Assembly: GCA_963668495.1 (NCBI GenBank)
Contig: OY764545.1
Coordinates: forward strand, 1,860,001 to 1,924,000
Reading direction: 5' to 3'
DNA: 64,000 bases
From: Oleispirillum sp963668495
GTDB taxonomy: Bacteria > Pseudomonadota > Alphaproteobacteria > Rhodospirillales > Rhodospirillaceae
Part shown: piece by piece, positions 1 to 8,944 of the stretch
Numbering within the stretch: position 1 is the stretch's first letter
Layout of the letters: the number at the start of each line of letters is the position of its first letter
Notes under the pieces: model-generated
The model's database searches: none
Told to the model about the DNA's origin: nothing
What the model saw: only the letters and a program-made list of their open reading frames with translations
Program-made: the position numbers and the translations under genes

Positions 1-338
1 CAAATATGACCCGAACTTTGTCAGAAAATATTGCGGTTCAGTTGCCGAAGCAGACGATTTTAAGCTTCCCGTGGTCTTCCAGCTTGCGTGTGGATACGCA
101 AATTCTGGTGGATGTGATCCAGTTCGATGGAGTTCCGGGGCAGACCGCTACACTGGTTGCGCAGTGGACTGTCGTGTCCGGGAAAAGCCGGGATGTGCTG
201 TCAACCAATCGGGTCGATGTTACCGTTCCTGTTGATGGCAGTAGTTACGAAGCCTTGGCCGCGTCTTTAAGTTCAGCGTTGGAAACCTTAAGCCGGGATA
301 TCGTGGCAGGTCTGCGTACCGCGAAGCCCGCCCCCTAA
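1..338 (+). CDS. ABC-type transport auxiliary lipoprotein, PqiC/DUF330-like (C-terminal part)
   Basis: The gene enters from the left edge, so only about 110 C-terminal residues are visible. The frame is open from base 3 and the ATG at 6 is probably internal. The fold pattern (beta strands ending near DVIQFDG, a 'VAQWTVV' strand, then a C-terminal amphipathic helix starting about 'YEALAASLSSAL') matches the auxiliary lipoprotein that works with MlaD/PqiB-type lipid transport proteins between the two membranes. The signal peptide and lipobox would lie outside the window. Its stop codon overlaps by four bases the stop of the convergent FIST gene. The assignment rests on overall resemblance to the family, not on a catalytic motif. 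Confidence 0.6.
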   Translation, partial: NMTRTLSENIAVQLPKQTILSFPWSSSLRVDTQILVDVIQFDGVPGQTATLVAQWTVVSGKSRDVLSTNRVDVTVPVDGSSYEALAASLSSALETLSRDIVAGLRTAKPAP

Positions 339-2128
339 GGGGCGTTCAGGTTCTGGACTTCGTCTGCGACCACGCGGTTGCCGCCCTGTGCTTTTGCATC
401 TTCCAGCAGGGAATGGCAGCCGCTGATGATGGTATTCATGGTTAGGCTGCGATCAGATTTGATGTGGAGCACTGCAACGCTCACCGTCACATAATCGCCA
501 ATTTTTGAACAGTCATGCAAAATGGCTTTGGCTTCAATTTGACTTTGAATGTCTTGGGCCAGTTTCATGGCGCCATTGTTGTCGGTCATGGGCAGAATGC
601 AGCCAAATGTCGCCCCACCGTAGCGGGCGCACATATCGGTTGGACGTTTGGCAACCCGTGACAGGATTTGCGCGATGGTTCGCAAACAGTCATCGCCAAG
701 TGTCGCGCCGAAACTGGCATTGTACTCGCGAAAGAAATCAACCTCGACCATCAGGACCGACATGGGTAAATGGGACCGACCCTGGTTTTTCAATTCCGTG
801 GCTATGCGCTCTTCAAATCTGCGGCGATTGCCAAGTCCGGTCAGGGCATCACGGCTGACCAACTTGGTCAGTTCCACATTTATCCCTTCAATTTCACGGG
901 TGGTGATGTCCATCAATCTTTGCAGAACCCGCAGACTTTTGAACAGTTCGCTTTCCTCAATCACGGGTCGATACTCGCGATCCGGGCCGTGCGACGGTTC
1001 ACCGTCTGGATGTTCCGCCAATGTCAGGACGGTTTGGGTCAATGTCAGCAGAAGGGGCCAGCCATTTGTGGGTGTGTAATACTCACCGTATCCGAAAAAG
1101 CCGCAGGTTGGGGCAATATTGTCAAAGGCCGATAGCTCGACACCAATGGTTTTGCCAAGTGCGCGTTTACGACTGATGCAACTGAACACAAATATGGATT
1201 GCGGGGCTACTCTGTGCATTTCATTGTGAAGAGACTTTGCACTTTGTGCCAGCATCCCCGCATGACAAAAGCCGAACCGGACGCTATCCCCGGCATAAAG
1301 GGGGGAAGAAACGCTAAAGCCGCCTTCATCGTCTTCATCAATGATGTGTGATGCGCGGTAAAGTCCGTCGTCATCTACAATAAACGGGTAACCAACAACG
1401 GAACGAGGAAGCTCATCGGCGACTTCTGGCCCAAGAAAATGAGAAATGACATCACGCACCGGCAGGTCATCTATGGTGTGAACCCTGTTGTTTTCTGCTT
1501 TGGTGATGACGAAATCACGTCCGACCGGCTCCCAACCAAGTATGGAATGATTATGGGCGTACAGATATTTCCCGGCTATGGAAACTGCGGCAATCCCATC
1601 GGATGACAAACCTTTTTCGGTGAAGACGAAGGTCCGCTCCAGTTTGCCGTTATCACCTGCATTTGCACCGGTGATGATGATATCCCCCATTTCCGTATGC
1701 AGGGCATCCAAAAGAGGGGCGGAATTAATGTGTTCGTGGCTCATGACGCCACGGGCATACAAAATAACCGCTTTGGTGTCGGTTTGGTTAATGGCTTGTG
1801 ACAGAAACTGTGCTGAGGCGTGTTGGTTTTCAGAATGTGCAACCAGACCGGAACGTACGGTTGAGTGTTCAAATCGGGAGAAAGCAATCTGTATACTGTG
1901 TTCGAACGCTTTGCTGTTGTGTATTTCTCCGGCTGTGGTGGCGCCAACAATGCAGACCCCCGGAAAATCATCCCGTAGTTCATCCAGTAATTTTTCAATG
2001 ATGGATGACGAATTAAAGCCGCAGAACACTTGAATAAGAATTTGGTTCTTTGGAGTATCAGCGCACACGTCCAGCAAATGCTGCCAATCATGACGGGCGG
2101 TATAAGTCAGAATATCCGTTGTTATCAT
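335..2128 (-). CDS. FIST sensor domain protein with degenerate GGDEF domain
   Basis: The protein has 597 residues from the ATG at 2128; a TTG at 2173 would add 15 residues but has no ribosome binding site. No membrane segment or signal peptide is seen, so it should be cytoplasmic. The first 380 residues or so are FIST_N plus FIST_C (opening strand 'ILIQVFCGFN', later 'GATTAGEI'), a ligand-sensing module. A linker helix leads into a GGDEF domain from about 425. The active-site motif reads GGATF (504-508) in place of GG(D/E)EF, so diguanylate cyclase activity is unlikely. The allosteric RxxD site is kept as RPTD, five residues upstream of that motif, so c-di-GMP binding is possible. It is transcribed away from a chemoreceptor gene, which fits a role in motility control. 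Confidence 0.8.
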   Translation of the reverse strand: MITTDILTYTARHDWQHLLDVCADTPKNQILIQVFCGFNSSSIIEKLLDELRDDFPGVCIVGATTAGEIHNSKAFEHSIQIAFSRFEHSTVRSGLVAHSENQHASAQFLSQAINQTDTKAVILYARGVMSHEHINSAPLLDALHTEMGDIIITGANAGDNGKLERTFVFTEKGLSSDGIAAVSIAGKYLYAHNHSILGWEPVGRDFVITKAENNRVHTIDDLPVRDVISHFLGPEVADELPRSVVGYPFIVDDDGLYRASHIIDEDDEGGFSVSSPLYAGDSVRFGFCHAGMLAQSAKSLHNEMHRVAPQSIFVFSCISRKRALGKTIGVELSAFDNIAPTCGFFGYGEYYTPTNGWPLLLTLTQTVLTLAEHPDGEPSHGPDREYRPVIEESELFKSLRVLQRLMDITTREIEGINVELTKLVSRDALTGLGNRRRFEERIATELKNQGRSHLPMSVLMVEVDFFREYNASFGATLGDDCLRTIAQILSRVAKRPTDMCARYGGATFGCILPMTDNNGAMKLAQDIQSQIEAKAILHDCSKIGDYVTVSVAVLHIKSDRSLTMNTIISGCHSLLEDAKAQGGNRVVADEVQNLNAP

Positions 2129-2191
2129 GTGTATGACTTTCAGCAGAGCGTTCTGTGTATATGCATCGGGCAAATATAAATAAGCATATGA

Positions 2192-2286
2192 TTATGATGC
2201 GTTCATTTTTTAAGTGTTATTACCATTGTATGACAGGGTGAAGTAAAAAAACAATCATAACTTACGATTGAAAAGTGTTATGATGC
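2192..2286. promoter_or_regulatory. Repeat-rich divergent control region between the FIST-GGDEF and MCP genes
   Basis: The gap between the two divergent genes is AT-rich. It holds a direct repeat TTATGATGC (2192-2200 and 2278-2286), a second direct repeat AAGTGTTAT (2212-2220 and 2273-2281), and an inverted repeat ATCATAAC (2254-2261) / GTTATGAT (2277-2284). This looks like a shared operator region. I see no clear -35/-10 pair and no known binding-site family. Confidence 0.35.
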
Positions 2287-2334
2287 CATAAGCGTTAAGT
2301 ATGCCTGATATCAATCCTACGAAGGGGACGTAAC

Positions 2335-4338
2335 ATGGTGAAACGTCTGGGGCTTGGGTGGCGTATTGGTGGTGCTGTGGCGGGGGTATCTGTCTTTGCC
2401 GTGCTTGCAACGTTTCTGTCCGGGTACATGGTGACAGAATCTGTGGTTGATGATATCGCACGAATTGAATTGCAAAAAGTCAGTAAACGGTTCACTGCCC
2501 GGCTTGATGTACAGTCAAGGCGAGCGTTGGATCTGGCTGCATTTGTTGCAGAAATGGAATTGGTGCAAAGAGCCATGGCTGAAAATGATCGTGAAGTTCT
2601 GCGATCAACCTTTTTGCCGCAGTTTCTGGATTTGAAAACCAAGTTAGGCGTCACGCAGTTTCAATTTCATAAAGCCCCGGCAACATCGTTCTACCGTGTT
2701 CATAAAGATGGGAAATATGGTGATGACTTATCCGGTTTTCGTCATACCGTAATTTCCGTTAATACAGACGGGAAACCAGTTTCGGGGATTGAGCGCGGAC
2801 GAGCAGGGGTTGGCGCCCGTGGTGTGGTGCCAGTGGTATACCAAGGGAAACAGGTTGGTTCCGTTGAGTTTGGCCTCACTGCAGGAGCTAAGTTGTTCGA
2901 AAAATTTTCCACTCTGACAGGAACCAAAGTTTCGGTGTTCTTGGCATCGCAAAATGATCCCACCGGGTTTGATAAAGCCAAAGCCGATGGTCAGGCGGAT
3001 TTTGTGTTTTTGGGTGGAACGGTACCTGATACGGCTCAGATTAAGCCCTCTGAATTGGCGGCAGCCATGCGGGCACCGCAATATAAAAATCTGGAACTTG
3101 AAGGCATTCCCTTCAGTATGATGCTGTCGCCACTTTTGGATTACGCGGGCAAGCCCATTGGCACCATTGCTGTCATGCAGGACCAAAGCCATTTTGTCAG
3201 TCAACTGGAAGCCGCCCAATTAAGGGGAGGCGGGGTCGCTGCGGCCATGATTGCTGTTGCCTTGTTGGTGACGGGGCTTTTGCATCGGCTTATCGTTCGA
3301 CCATTGCAAAGCTTGTCTGATAGCATGAATGAGTTGGCGCAGGGCAATTTGAATGTGGAACTTCCCATCCGAAAGCAGAACGATGAAATCGCCGACATGC
3401 TTGGAACTGTTAAGGTTTTTCAAAGTAATGCCCGACAAGTTGAGGAATTGCAGGCCGAGCAGGAAAAACACAAACGTGATGTTGAACTTGAACGCTGTCG
3501 TGTATTGAACCGGACAGCTAATGAATTTGAACAGAATGTTGGTGGGGTCATTTCTGCGGTTACGGAGGCTGTTGCAGCCCTTCAAGACGCTTCAACAGAA
3601 ATGCACCACATCGCCGAAGAAGCAAACCTGCGCATTGAACGAGTCGCATCCGCATCCGAAGAAGCATCCAGCAATGTGCAATCGGTATCCTCATCAGCAG
3701 AGCAATTGGCCTCCGCCATCCGTGAAATTGCGGAGCAAGTGGCAAAATCCACCGAGGTCGCAAACAAGGCCGTATCCTCGGCGGATAGCACCAGTCATGC
3801 CATTGCCAATTTGTCGCAGTCCGTTGATCAGATTGGTGAAATTGTCAGTTTGATTAATGATATTGCGGACAAGACTAACCTTTTGGCCCTGAATGCAACG
3901 ATTGAGGCTGCCCGCGCCGGAGATGCCGGGAAAGGTTTTGCCATCGTTGCGTCCGAAGTTAAAAACCTCGCCCATCAGACTTCAAAAGCGACGGAAGATA
4001 TCTCGGCCCAAATTGAACGGGTTCAAATGCAAACCACTGCTGCGGTCGATGCTATTGAGGGAATATCTCATGTGATTGGCGATGTGCGGGATATCACCGT
4101 ATCCATTGCGGCGGCTGTGGATGAGCAGAGTTCCGCAACGAATGAAATTGCCAGAAGTGTTGAGCAAGCCTCCGGCGGAACAACGACCGTATCACGGAAT
4201 ATTAATGGGGTGCGTGATGCCGCGGCGCAAACGGATAAAGCCGCTGCCCAAATTGAGGCCTCAGCGACGGATTTAGCGGGGCAGGCCAAGCGACTTCAGG
4301 ACGAGGTTGCAGACTACCTCAGCCACGTTAGAAGCTAG
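2335..4338 (+). CDS. Methyl-accepting chemotaxis protein with large periplasmic sensor
   Basis: A 667-residue chemoreceptor. A TM helix at about 8-32 is followed by a periplasmic Cache-like domain of about 265 residues, TM2 at about 298-321, HAMP to about 375, and a long methylation/signalling coiled coil. The highly conserved hairpin tip is intact around 512-540 (NLLALNATIEAARAG), so it should couple to CheA/CheW. No C-terminal CheR-tethering pentapeptide is seen; the protein ends in HVRS. The start is supported by GGGGACG upstream of the ATG. The ligand is unknown; the sensor looks like the double-Cache class. It is one of two MCPs in the first 9 kb. Confidence 0.93.
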   Translation: MVKRLGLGWRIGGAVAGVSVFAVLATFLSGYMVTESVVDDIARIELQKVSKRFTARLDVQSRRALDLAAFVAEMELVQRAMAENDREVLRSTFLPQFLDLKTKLGVTQFQFHKAPATSFYRVHKDGKYGDDLSGFRHTVISVNTDGKPVSGIERGRAGVGARGVVPVVYQGKQVGSVEFGLTAGAKLFEKFSTLTGTKVSVFLASQNDPTGFDKAKADGQADFVFLGGTVPDTAQIKPSELAAAMRAPQYKNLELEGIPFSMMLSPLLDYAGKPIGTIAVMQDQSHFVSQLEAAQLRGGGVAAAMIAVALLVTGLLHRLIVRPLQSLSDSMNELAQGNLNVELPIRKQNDEIADMLGTVKVFQSNARQVEELQAEQEKHKRDVELERCRVLNRTANEFEQNVGGVISAVTEAVAALQDASTEMHHIAEEANLRIERVASASEEASSNVQSVSSSAEQLASAIREIAEQVAKSTEVANKAVSSADSTSHAIANLSQSVDQIGEIVSLINDIADKTNLLALNATIEAARAGDAGKGFAIVASEVKNLAHQTSKATEDISAQIERVQMQTTAAVDAIEGISHVIGDVRDITVSIAAAVDEQSSATNEIARSVEQASGGTTTVSRNINGVRDAAAQTDKAAAQIEASATDLAGQAKRLQDEVADYLSHVRS

Positions 4339-4352
4339 GCATACATATAAAA

Positions 4353-4377
4353 AACGCCCCCGGTTTTTGGGGGCGTT
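4353..4377 (-). terminator. Rho-independent terminator of the ArsR-permease-thioredoxin operon
   Basis: A 9-bp perfect stem (AACGCCCCC / GGGGGCGTT) around a 7-base loop. On the minus strand it is followed directly by a run of T, just past the stop of the thioredoxin-like gene. The plus side lacks a T-run, so it serves mainly the minus-strand operon. Confidence 0.8.
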
Positions 4378-4390
4378 CCAGTATGGTGGC

Positions 4391-4630
4391 CTACTTCAGC
4401 CAGTTCGCAATGTCTTCGGTTTTGGGTAAACCTCCGGCATGGACAACCTTGCCATTGACTACGATGCCGGGAGTTGACGCAATGCCGTATCCGGCAATTT
4501 CTGCGAAGTCGGTAATCTTTTCGACGGTTGCCTCAACCCCCGCATCTCGCACGGCTTCGCGCATCATTTCTGCAGTGGTTTCACAGCGTTTACAGCCGGG
4601 GCCAAGCACTTTGATATCCAGTTTGGACAT
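4391..4630 (-). CDS. Thioredoxin-family small redox-active disulfide protein
   Basis: A 79-residue thioredoxin fold with the redox motif GPGCKRC (cysteines 13 and 16) and the later cis-proline segment 'STPGIVVNGK'. It belongs to the small family called redox-active disulfide protein 2, often encoded beside predicted permeases of the DUF318 type. It has no signal peptide and should be cytosolic. It is the last gene of a three-gene operon, 19 bases after the permease stop, and is followed by a terminator. Its likely job is to reduce or hand on a thiol-reactive substrate handled by the permease; this is inferred from context. Confidence 0.85.
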   Translation of the reverse strand: MSKLDIKVLGPGCKRCETTAEMMREAVRDAGVEATVEKITDFAEIAGYGIASTPGIVVNGKVVHAGGLPKTEDIANWLK

Positions 4631-4649
4631 GATCTCTCCTTAAGGTGAG

Positions 4650-5693
4650 TTAGGCGAAAATAGCATTGAACAGGAAGCCGACAATCAGAATTCCGGTGCC
4701 AACTGTACCGATAAAAACCAGAATCAGGCGCACGCTTAACACTTTGCGCAGAATAATGATTTCCGGCGCGGATAGGGCGATAACGCTCATCATAAAGGCC
4801 AGTACAGTGCCAAGTGCGGCACCTTTACCCAAGAGGGCTTCAACAACGGGAATGACACCGGCGGCATTGGAATACATGGGGATGCCAAGCACCACTGCAG
4901 CCGGGACGGACCACCAACTGTCTTTCCCCATGACAGAAGCCAATAGGTCGGCAGGAAGATAACCGTGGATGGCTGCCCCTGCGGCAATCCCCGCCATGAC
5001 CCACAACCAGACTTTACCAACGATGTCACGAACGGCTTCAAGTCCGGCGTCAATTCGTTCAGCAAACGTCATGGTTTCTATCGGCAGGTCTGTGGCCTCT
5101 GTACGCAGATTGCGAACCCAATCTTCCAGCCAGTGCTCCAGCTTCAGGCGACCGATGGTCCAGCCGGCGATAATGGCTAATCCCAATCCAAATGCCAAAT
5201 AGGTGAGCGCGACTTTCCATCCCAACAAGGCGAATAACAGCCCCAAGGCAATTTCATTGACCATCGGTGCGGCAATCAGGAATGAGAATGTCACGCCAAG
5301 AGGCACCCCGGCAGAGACAAAGCCGACAAATAATGGAACGGCTGAGCATGAGCAAAATGGCGTAAAAATACCCAATCCGGCGGCCGCAATGTTGCCAAGT
5401 CCTTCGTTGCGTCCGGCAAGCAATTTTCGGGTGCGCTCAACGGAAAAATAGGTGCGGACAACGCCCATGATAAAAACCACAAGGCCCAACAGCATCAAGA
5501 CCTTAGGGGTATCGTAAAGGAAAAAGGCGACGGCTTCGTACAGGTGGGAGCCTGGCTCGATCGGCAATAATCCAGTGAGCCAATAGGACAGAGGCAATAG
5601 CTGTAAATACACCAATACCCAAATCACAAGGCTGACTGGGACCAATACCAGTTTTGCGGTTGGCGGTATGGTGCGTAAGGATACGATGCTCAT
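4650..5693 (-). CDS. Permease of the DUF318/ArsP type
   Basis: A 347-residue membrane protein with about eight TM helices. The family hallmark FCSCSAVPLF lies around residues 112-121, and a second conserved proline/glycine region around 'GIPMYSNAAGVIPVV' repeats the fold. Relatives export trivalent organoarsenicals (ArsP) or other thiol-reactive compounds, but many are uncharacterised. Its ATG overlaps the end of the upstream ArsR gene by four bases, so the two are translationally coupled. The operon (ArsR regulator, permease, CxxC protein) points to metal, metalloid or thiol stress; the actual substrate cannot be read from the sequence. Confidence 0.85.
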   Translation of the reverse strand: MSIVSLRTIPPTAKLVLVPVSLVIWVLVYLQLLPLSYWLTGLLPIEPGSHLYEAVAFFLYDTPKVLMLLGLVVFIMGVVRTYFSVERTRKLLAGRNEGLGNIAAAGLGIFTPFCSCSAVPLFVGFVSAGVPLGVTFSFLIAAPMVNEIALGLLFALLGWKVALTYLAFGLGLAIIAGWTIGRLKLEHWLEDWVRNLRTEATDLPIETMTFAERIDAGLEAVRDIVGKVWLWVMAGIAAGAAIHGYLPADLLASVMGKDSWWSVPAAVVLGIPMYSNAAGVIPVVEALLGKGAALGTVLAFMMSVIALSAPEIIILRKVLSVRLILVFIGTVGTGILIVGFLFNAIFA

Positions 5694-5983
5694 GCGGCTA
5701 TATCCTTTTGGCTGCGGTCATGATCAAGGGTGGCGTCAATGATTTGAACGATGGAGTGTGGAAGGTCCGGGTTCCGTCGATATCGAACCCATTGCGCATC
5801 GCGACGATCCAAAAGAATGCCCAGAGTTTTAAAGACCTTCATATGTCGTGACATGCGGGACTGAGTTGCCTCCAGTTTTTCCATCAGTTCACAGACGCAG
5901 TGCTCCTTACCATCCCATATGATGTGCAGGGCGTTCAGCCGGGTCCGGTCCGATAAGGCCGTCATTAAATCTTCGGTTCGCAT
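5690..5983 (-). CDS. ArsR/SmtB-family transcriptional repressor
   Basis: A 97-residue winged-helix regulator from the ATG at 5983. That start has CAGGA seven bases upstream and lies downstream of the inferred promoter, while the longer frame to 6040 would begin inside the operator. The HTH is about 30-55, and the sequence HCVCEL places Cys29 and Cys31 in the alpha-3 position used by ArsR for As/Sb or Cd/Pb binding. It should repress its own operon and release DNA on binding a soft metal or metalloid. The permease and thioredoxin-like genes follow with overlap or short spacing. Confidence 0.9.
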   Translation of the reverse strand: MRTEDLMTALSDRTRLNALHIIWDGKEHCVCELMEKLEATQSRMSRHMKVFKTLGILLDRRDAQWVRYRRNPDLPHSIVQIIDATLDHDRSQKDIAA

Positions 5984-6034
5984 GTGACTATCCTGAAGCC
6001 AAGAAGCGGAGTAGATTGCTGTGTTGTTGTAATT

Positions 6035-6083
6035 GCGCATATGCGCCTTAACGCATTAGCTCAAATTACGCGCCACACGTCAA
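6035..6083 (-). promoter_or_regulatory. Promoter and palindromic operator of the ArsR operon
   Basis: On the minus strand, TTGACG (6083-6078) and GCTAAT (6060-6055) are spaced 17 bases apart, a good sigma-70 pair. Just downstream, at the expected transcription start, lies the perfect 12-base palindrome GCGCATATGCGC (6035-6046). This is the position where an ArsR dimer would block the polymerase. Confidence 0.65.
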
Positions 6084-6187
6084 TGGAATTTGTATGAAAT
6101 AATTGGCGCATGGGTAGCGATGATGTTTCTGCTGGCCTTTTCTGAGCAAGGCAGGGATTATTTTGAAAACCGACAGTAGGGGTGGTT

Positions 6188-7063
6188 ATGTCGATCCGGG
6201 CCTTAAAGACCTTTTTGGCGATTCATAAATACGGCAGTTTTTCTGCTGCGGCGGAGGCGATGGGGCTGACCCAGTCGGCTGTCAGTCTGCAGATCAAAAA
6301 GCTGGAACAGGATTTGAGCGTGCCGCTGTTTGATCGCACAGGGCACAGGTCCGTTTTGAATGCTCATGGTCGCGCCTTGTTGACGCAGGCGGATCAATTG
6401 GTCACGCAATACGAACAATTGCCCAGCGTTATCTGCCCAGAACACGGGTTCAGTGGCACGCTGACAATTGGTTCGATTATCACCATGCAGGTCGGACCTC
6501 TGCCCGGGGTTTTACGGAAACTGATTGAAAAATATCCCAATCTTTATCCCGTCGTGCAAAGTGGCATGTCAGGAGAATTGGCAATAGCAGTAGAAGCCGG
6601 GCGCATGGATTTTGCGCTAACAACAGAACCACAGATGGTTTTACCGGCGTCTTTATCTTGGCAGGCCTGTTATCAGGAAATTTTTTACGTGTTGGTCCCG
6701 GCTTCATGCCTTGGTGATTGCCCGCGGGATATTTTGTCGCATGCACCCTTTATCCGATTTGATCGGCAGGCGTGGATCGGGCGGATTGTGGATCAACGTT
6801 TGCGACAAGATGCCATTGAAACACAGGATGTGGCTGGGTCTGATTCCTTGGAAACCGTATTGCAGATGGTGCGTTCGGGGATAGGCGCTTCTATTCTTCC
6901 TTTATCAAGAACACGCATGTTGGCGTTACAACCGGAGTTAAAGGTCATGCCGTTTTCGGACCCGCCTTTGTGCCGGGGCTTGGGCCTTTTGTCCAAACGC
7001 GGCAGCATGTGGGGGGATTTGATACAGGATTGTGTTGATATGCTGCAGGCCCAGTCGGGATAA
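6188..7063 (+). CDS. LysR-family transcriptional regulator
   Basis: A 291-residue LysR protein. The N-terminal HTH (about residues 3-60, 'SFSAAAEAMGLTQSAVSLQIKKLE') is canonical, and a periplasmic-binding-protein-like effector domain fills the rest. The ATG at 6188 is preferred over the GTG at 6182 because AGGGGTGG sits just upstream. It stands alone between the ArsR operon and a convergent MCP gene, so its target is not evident; no divergently transcribed gene shares its promoter except the ArsR operon. Confidence 0.9.
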   Translation: MSIRALKTFLAIHKYGSFSAAAEAMGLTQSAVSLQIKKLEQDLSVPLFDRTGHRSVLNAHGRALLTQADQLVTQYEQLPSVICPEHGFSGTLTIGSIITMQVGPLPGVLRKLIEKYPNLYPVVQSGMSGELAIAVEAGRMDFALTTEPQMVLPASLSWQACYQEIFYVLVPASCLGDCPRDILSHAPFIRFDRQAWIGRIVDQRLRQDAIETQDVAGSDSLETVLQMVRSGIGASILPLSRTRMLALQPELKVMPFSDPPLCRGLGLLSKRGSMWGDLIQDCVDMLQAQSG

Positions 7064-7066
7064 AAA

Positions 7067-7093
7067 ACACCGCCGAAGAGCCTCCGGCGGTGT
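7067..7093. terminator. Bidirectional terminator between LysR and MCP genes
   Basis: A 9-bp stem ACACCGCCG / CGGCGGTGT with a 9-base loop lies between convergent genes. On the minus strand it is followed by a T-run (complement of 7062-7067), so it should end the MCP transcript and may also stop the LysR transcript. Confidence 0.75.
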
Positions 7094-7121
7094 GGGGTGT
7101 TTGAAAAGGGAGCAGGGGCTG

Positions 7122-8801
7122 TTATGCGGCCTGCAAGTCGCCAAGGAAGCGTTTCACGACCCGGTTCAGTTCATCTGCGGCTTCGGATAGGCTGTCTGCG
7201 GCATTGCCAATCTCTTTTCCGGCTTCAGCCACCGTTGCCGACGCAGCGACAACGCCACGCACGTTTTCCGTGACTTCATCGGTGCCTTGTGATGCCTCAT
7301 GCACGTTGCGGGAAATTTCCTGCGTTGCTGACCGTTGCTGCATGATGGCAGAGCCAATATCCGTTGCGGCCTCGGACAGGTCTTCAATGATGTTTGAGAC
7401 CTGATCAATCATCTCTGTTGCGCCTGAGGTCTGGTTCTGGATTGCCGTAATCTGGGTTGCAATCTGATCCGTTGCTTGACTGGTTTGGTTGGCAAGGTGC
7501 TTGACCTCACCTGCGACAACCGCAAATCCTTTCCCGGCTTCACCTGCGCGGGCGGCTTCAATTGTCGCGTTCAGAGCCAGCAGGTTGGTCTGATTGGCGA
7601 TATCATTGATCAGGTCCAGAACCGTGCCAATGTCACGGGTCGCCGCGCCAAGGGAGGTCATGGTGGTTTTGGCATCTGCCGCTTGGGAGCGAGCTTTCAG
7701 CGCAACATCTTCCGAGGAATTGGTGCGGGAGTTGATGTCATCAATGGATGCAAAGAGTTCTTCGGTAGCGGCAGCAACTGACTGAACATTATCCGAAGCC
7801 TGTTGAGCCGCCGCAGCAGCAGCGGCAATTCGCGCGTTGGAATCCTCAGTCGAGTGGCCCAGAGTTGTGGAGGCATCCTGCATATTTTGTACGGCCTGAT
7901 GCAGGGAGCTGATTACGTCGGTAGCAGCCACCTCGAAATCAGAGCACAGGCGTTCGACAAATTCCACACGGGCAATCCGTTTGGCTTCTTCTTCATGCTC
8001 TTTGGCGCGAATGCGTTCGCGTTCGACCGCTGTATTGCGGAAAGTTTCCAGAGCACGGGCAATTTCACCCATTTCGTGGGGCAGATCAGTGCCTTCGACC
8101 TTACGAGTCAGATCTCCGTTCGCGATGGAGCGCATATCATCAATAGCACGAGCCAGTGGGCGGGTAATGGAACGGGTGATAGCGACAGCCAAAGATCCGG
8201 CAATCAGCAACGCGGCAGCCAGCAGGGACAATGCATTGGTGACATGTCCGGAAATTTCATCGTCAATATCGTCTACATAAAGGCCGGTACCGATCATCCA
8301 ACCCCATGGGGCAAAGAAGTTGGCATATCCCAGTTTTTCACGGATCGGAGCATCGGCTGTTTGTTTCCAGCCGAATTCAACCAATCCACCACCACTTTTC
8401 GCAGCTTTGATCAGGTCTTGGATAAGGAAGCGACCCCGTGCATCCTTCAGGTTCCACAGGTTTTTGCCTTCAAGTTCGGGCCGCATGCCATGGGCGACTG
8501 CAATGCCACGTTCATCATAAGCAAAAATGTATTCGTTGCCCTCATAGCGCAGCGCCCGCAAGGCCAACAAGGCAGAGGATTTGGCTTCGCCTTCGCTTAG
8601 GGTGCCATTTTTGAATTGGTTATGGAAACGCTCAACAATGCTACGAGCTGAATCTGCGGCAGTCTGAATTTGTGTGACGCGCGATTCATATACCTTTTCC
8701 TGAATTTTACTAATATTTACAAAGGATAAACCGATCATTGCAGCGATCAGAACGACAATAGGTATCCACAGCCGAATAGGCAGGCGAATATTTTGTAACA
8801 T
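7122..8801 (-). CDS. Methyl-accepting chemotaxis protein with single Cache sensor
   Basis: A 559-residue chemoreceptor. TM1 is at about 10-28. A periplasmic sCache_2 domain (about 35-185) carries the family pattern 'YIFAYDERGIAVAH' and 'WGWMIGTGLYVDDID'. TM2 (about 192-212) and HAMP follow, then the coiled-coil signalling domain with the conserved tip around 400-430 (NLLALNATIEAARAG). sCache_2 receptors usually sense small organic acids or amines directly. The ORF ends in FLGDLQAA without a CheR-binding tail. Confidence 0.93.
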   Translation of the reverse strand: MLQNIRLPIRLWIPIVVLIAAMIGLSFVNISKIQEKVYESRVTQIQTAADSARSIVERFHNQFKNGTLSEGEAKSSALLALRALRYEGNEYIFAYDERGIAVAHGMRPELEGKNLWNLKDARGRFLIQDLIKAAKSGGGLVEFGWKQTADAPIREKLGYANFFAPWGWMIGTGLYVDDIDDEISGHVTNALSLLAAALLIAGSLAVAITRSITRPLARAIDDMRSIANGDLTRKVEGTDLPHEMGEIARALETFRNTAVERERIRAKEHEEEAKRIARVEFVERLCSDFEVAATDVISSLHQAVQNMQDASTTLGHSTEDSNARIAAAAAAAQQASDNVQSVAAATEELFASIDDINSRTNSSEDVALKARSQAADAKTTMTSLGAATRDIGTVLDLINDIANQTNLLALNATIEAARAGEAGKGFAVVAGEVKHLANQTSQATDQIATQITAIQNQTSGATEMIDQVSNIIEDLSEAATDIGSAIMQQRSATQEISRNVHEASQGTDEVTENVRGVVAASATVAEAGKEIGNAADSLSEAADELNRVVKRFLGDLQAA

Positions 8802-8944
8802 GGTGGCGGCCTTGTTTACGTAGAGAGAAAAAGGAAGGGGTAAGCATTTCTGCTTAATTCATCTAATCTGAACAGTGCGCTGCGTCAATTTTTAGAAGCT
8901 TTTTTTGTTAAACTTCTGACGAAAGTCTTTCTCATAAGAAAAAC

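Noticed and set aside
7803..8600. 265-codon plus-strand frame opposite the second MCP gene
   Set aside because: Antisense shadow; the MCP signalling helix pattern on the minus strand explains the open frame.
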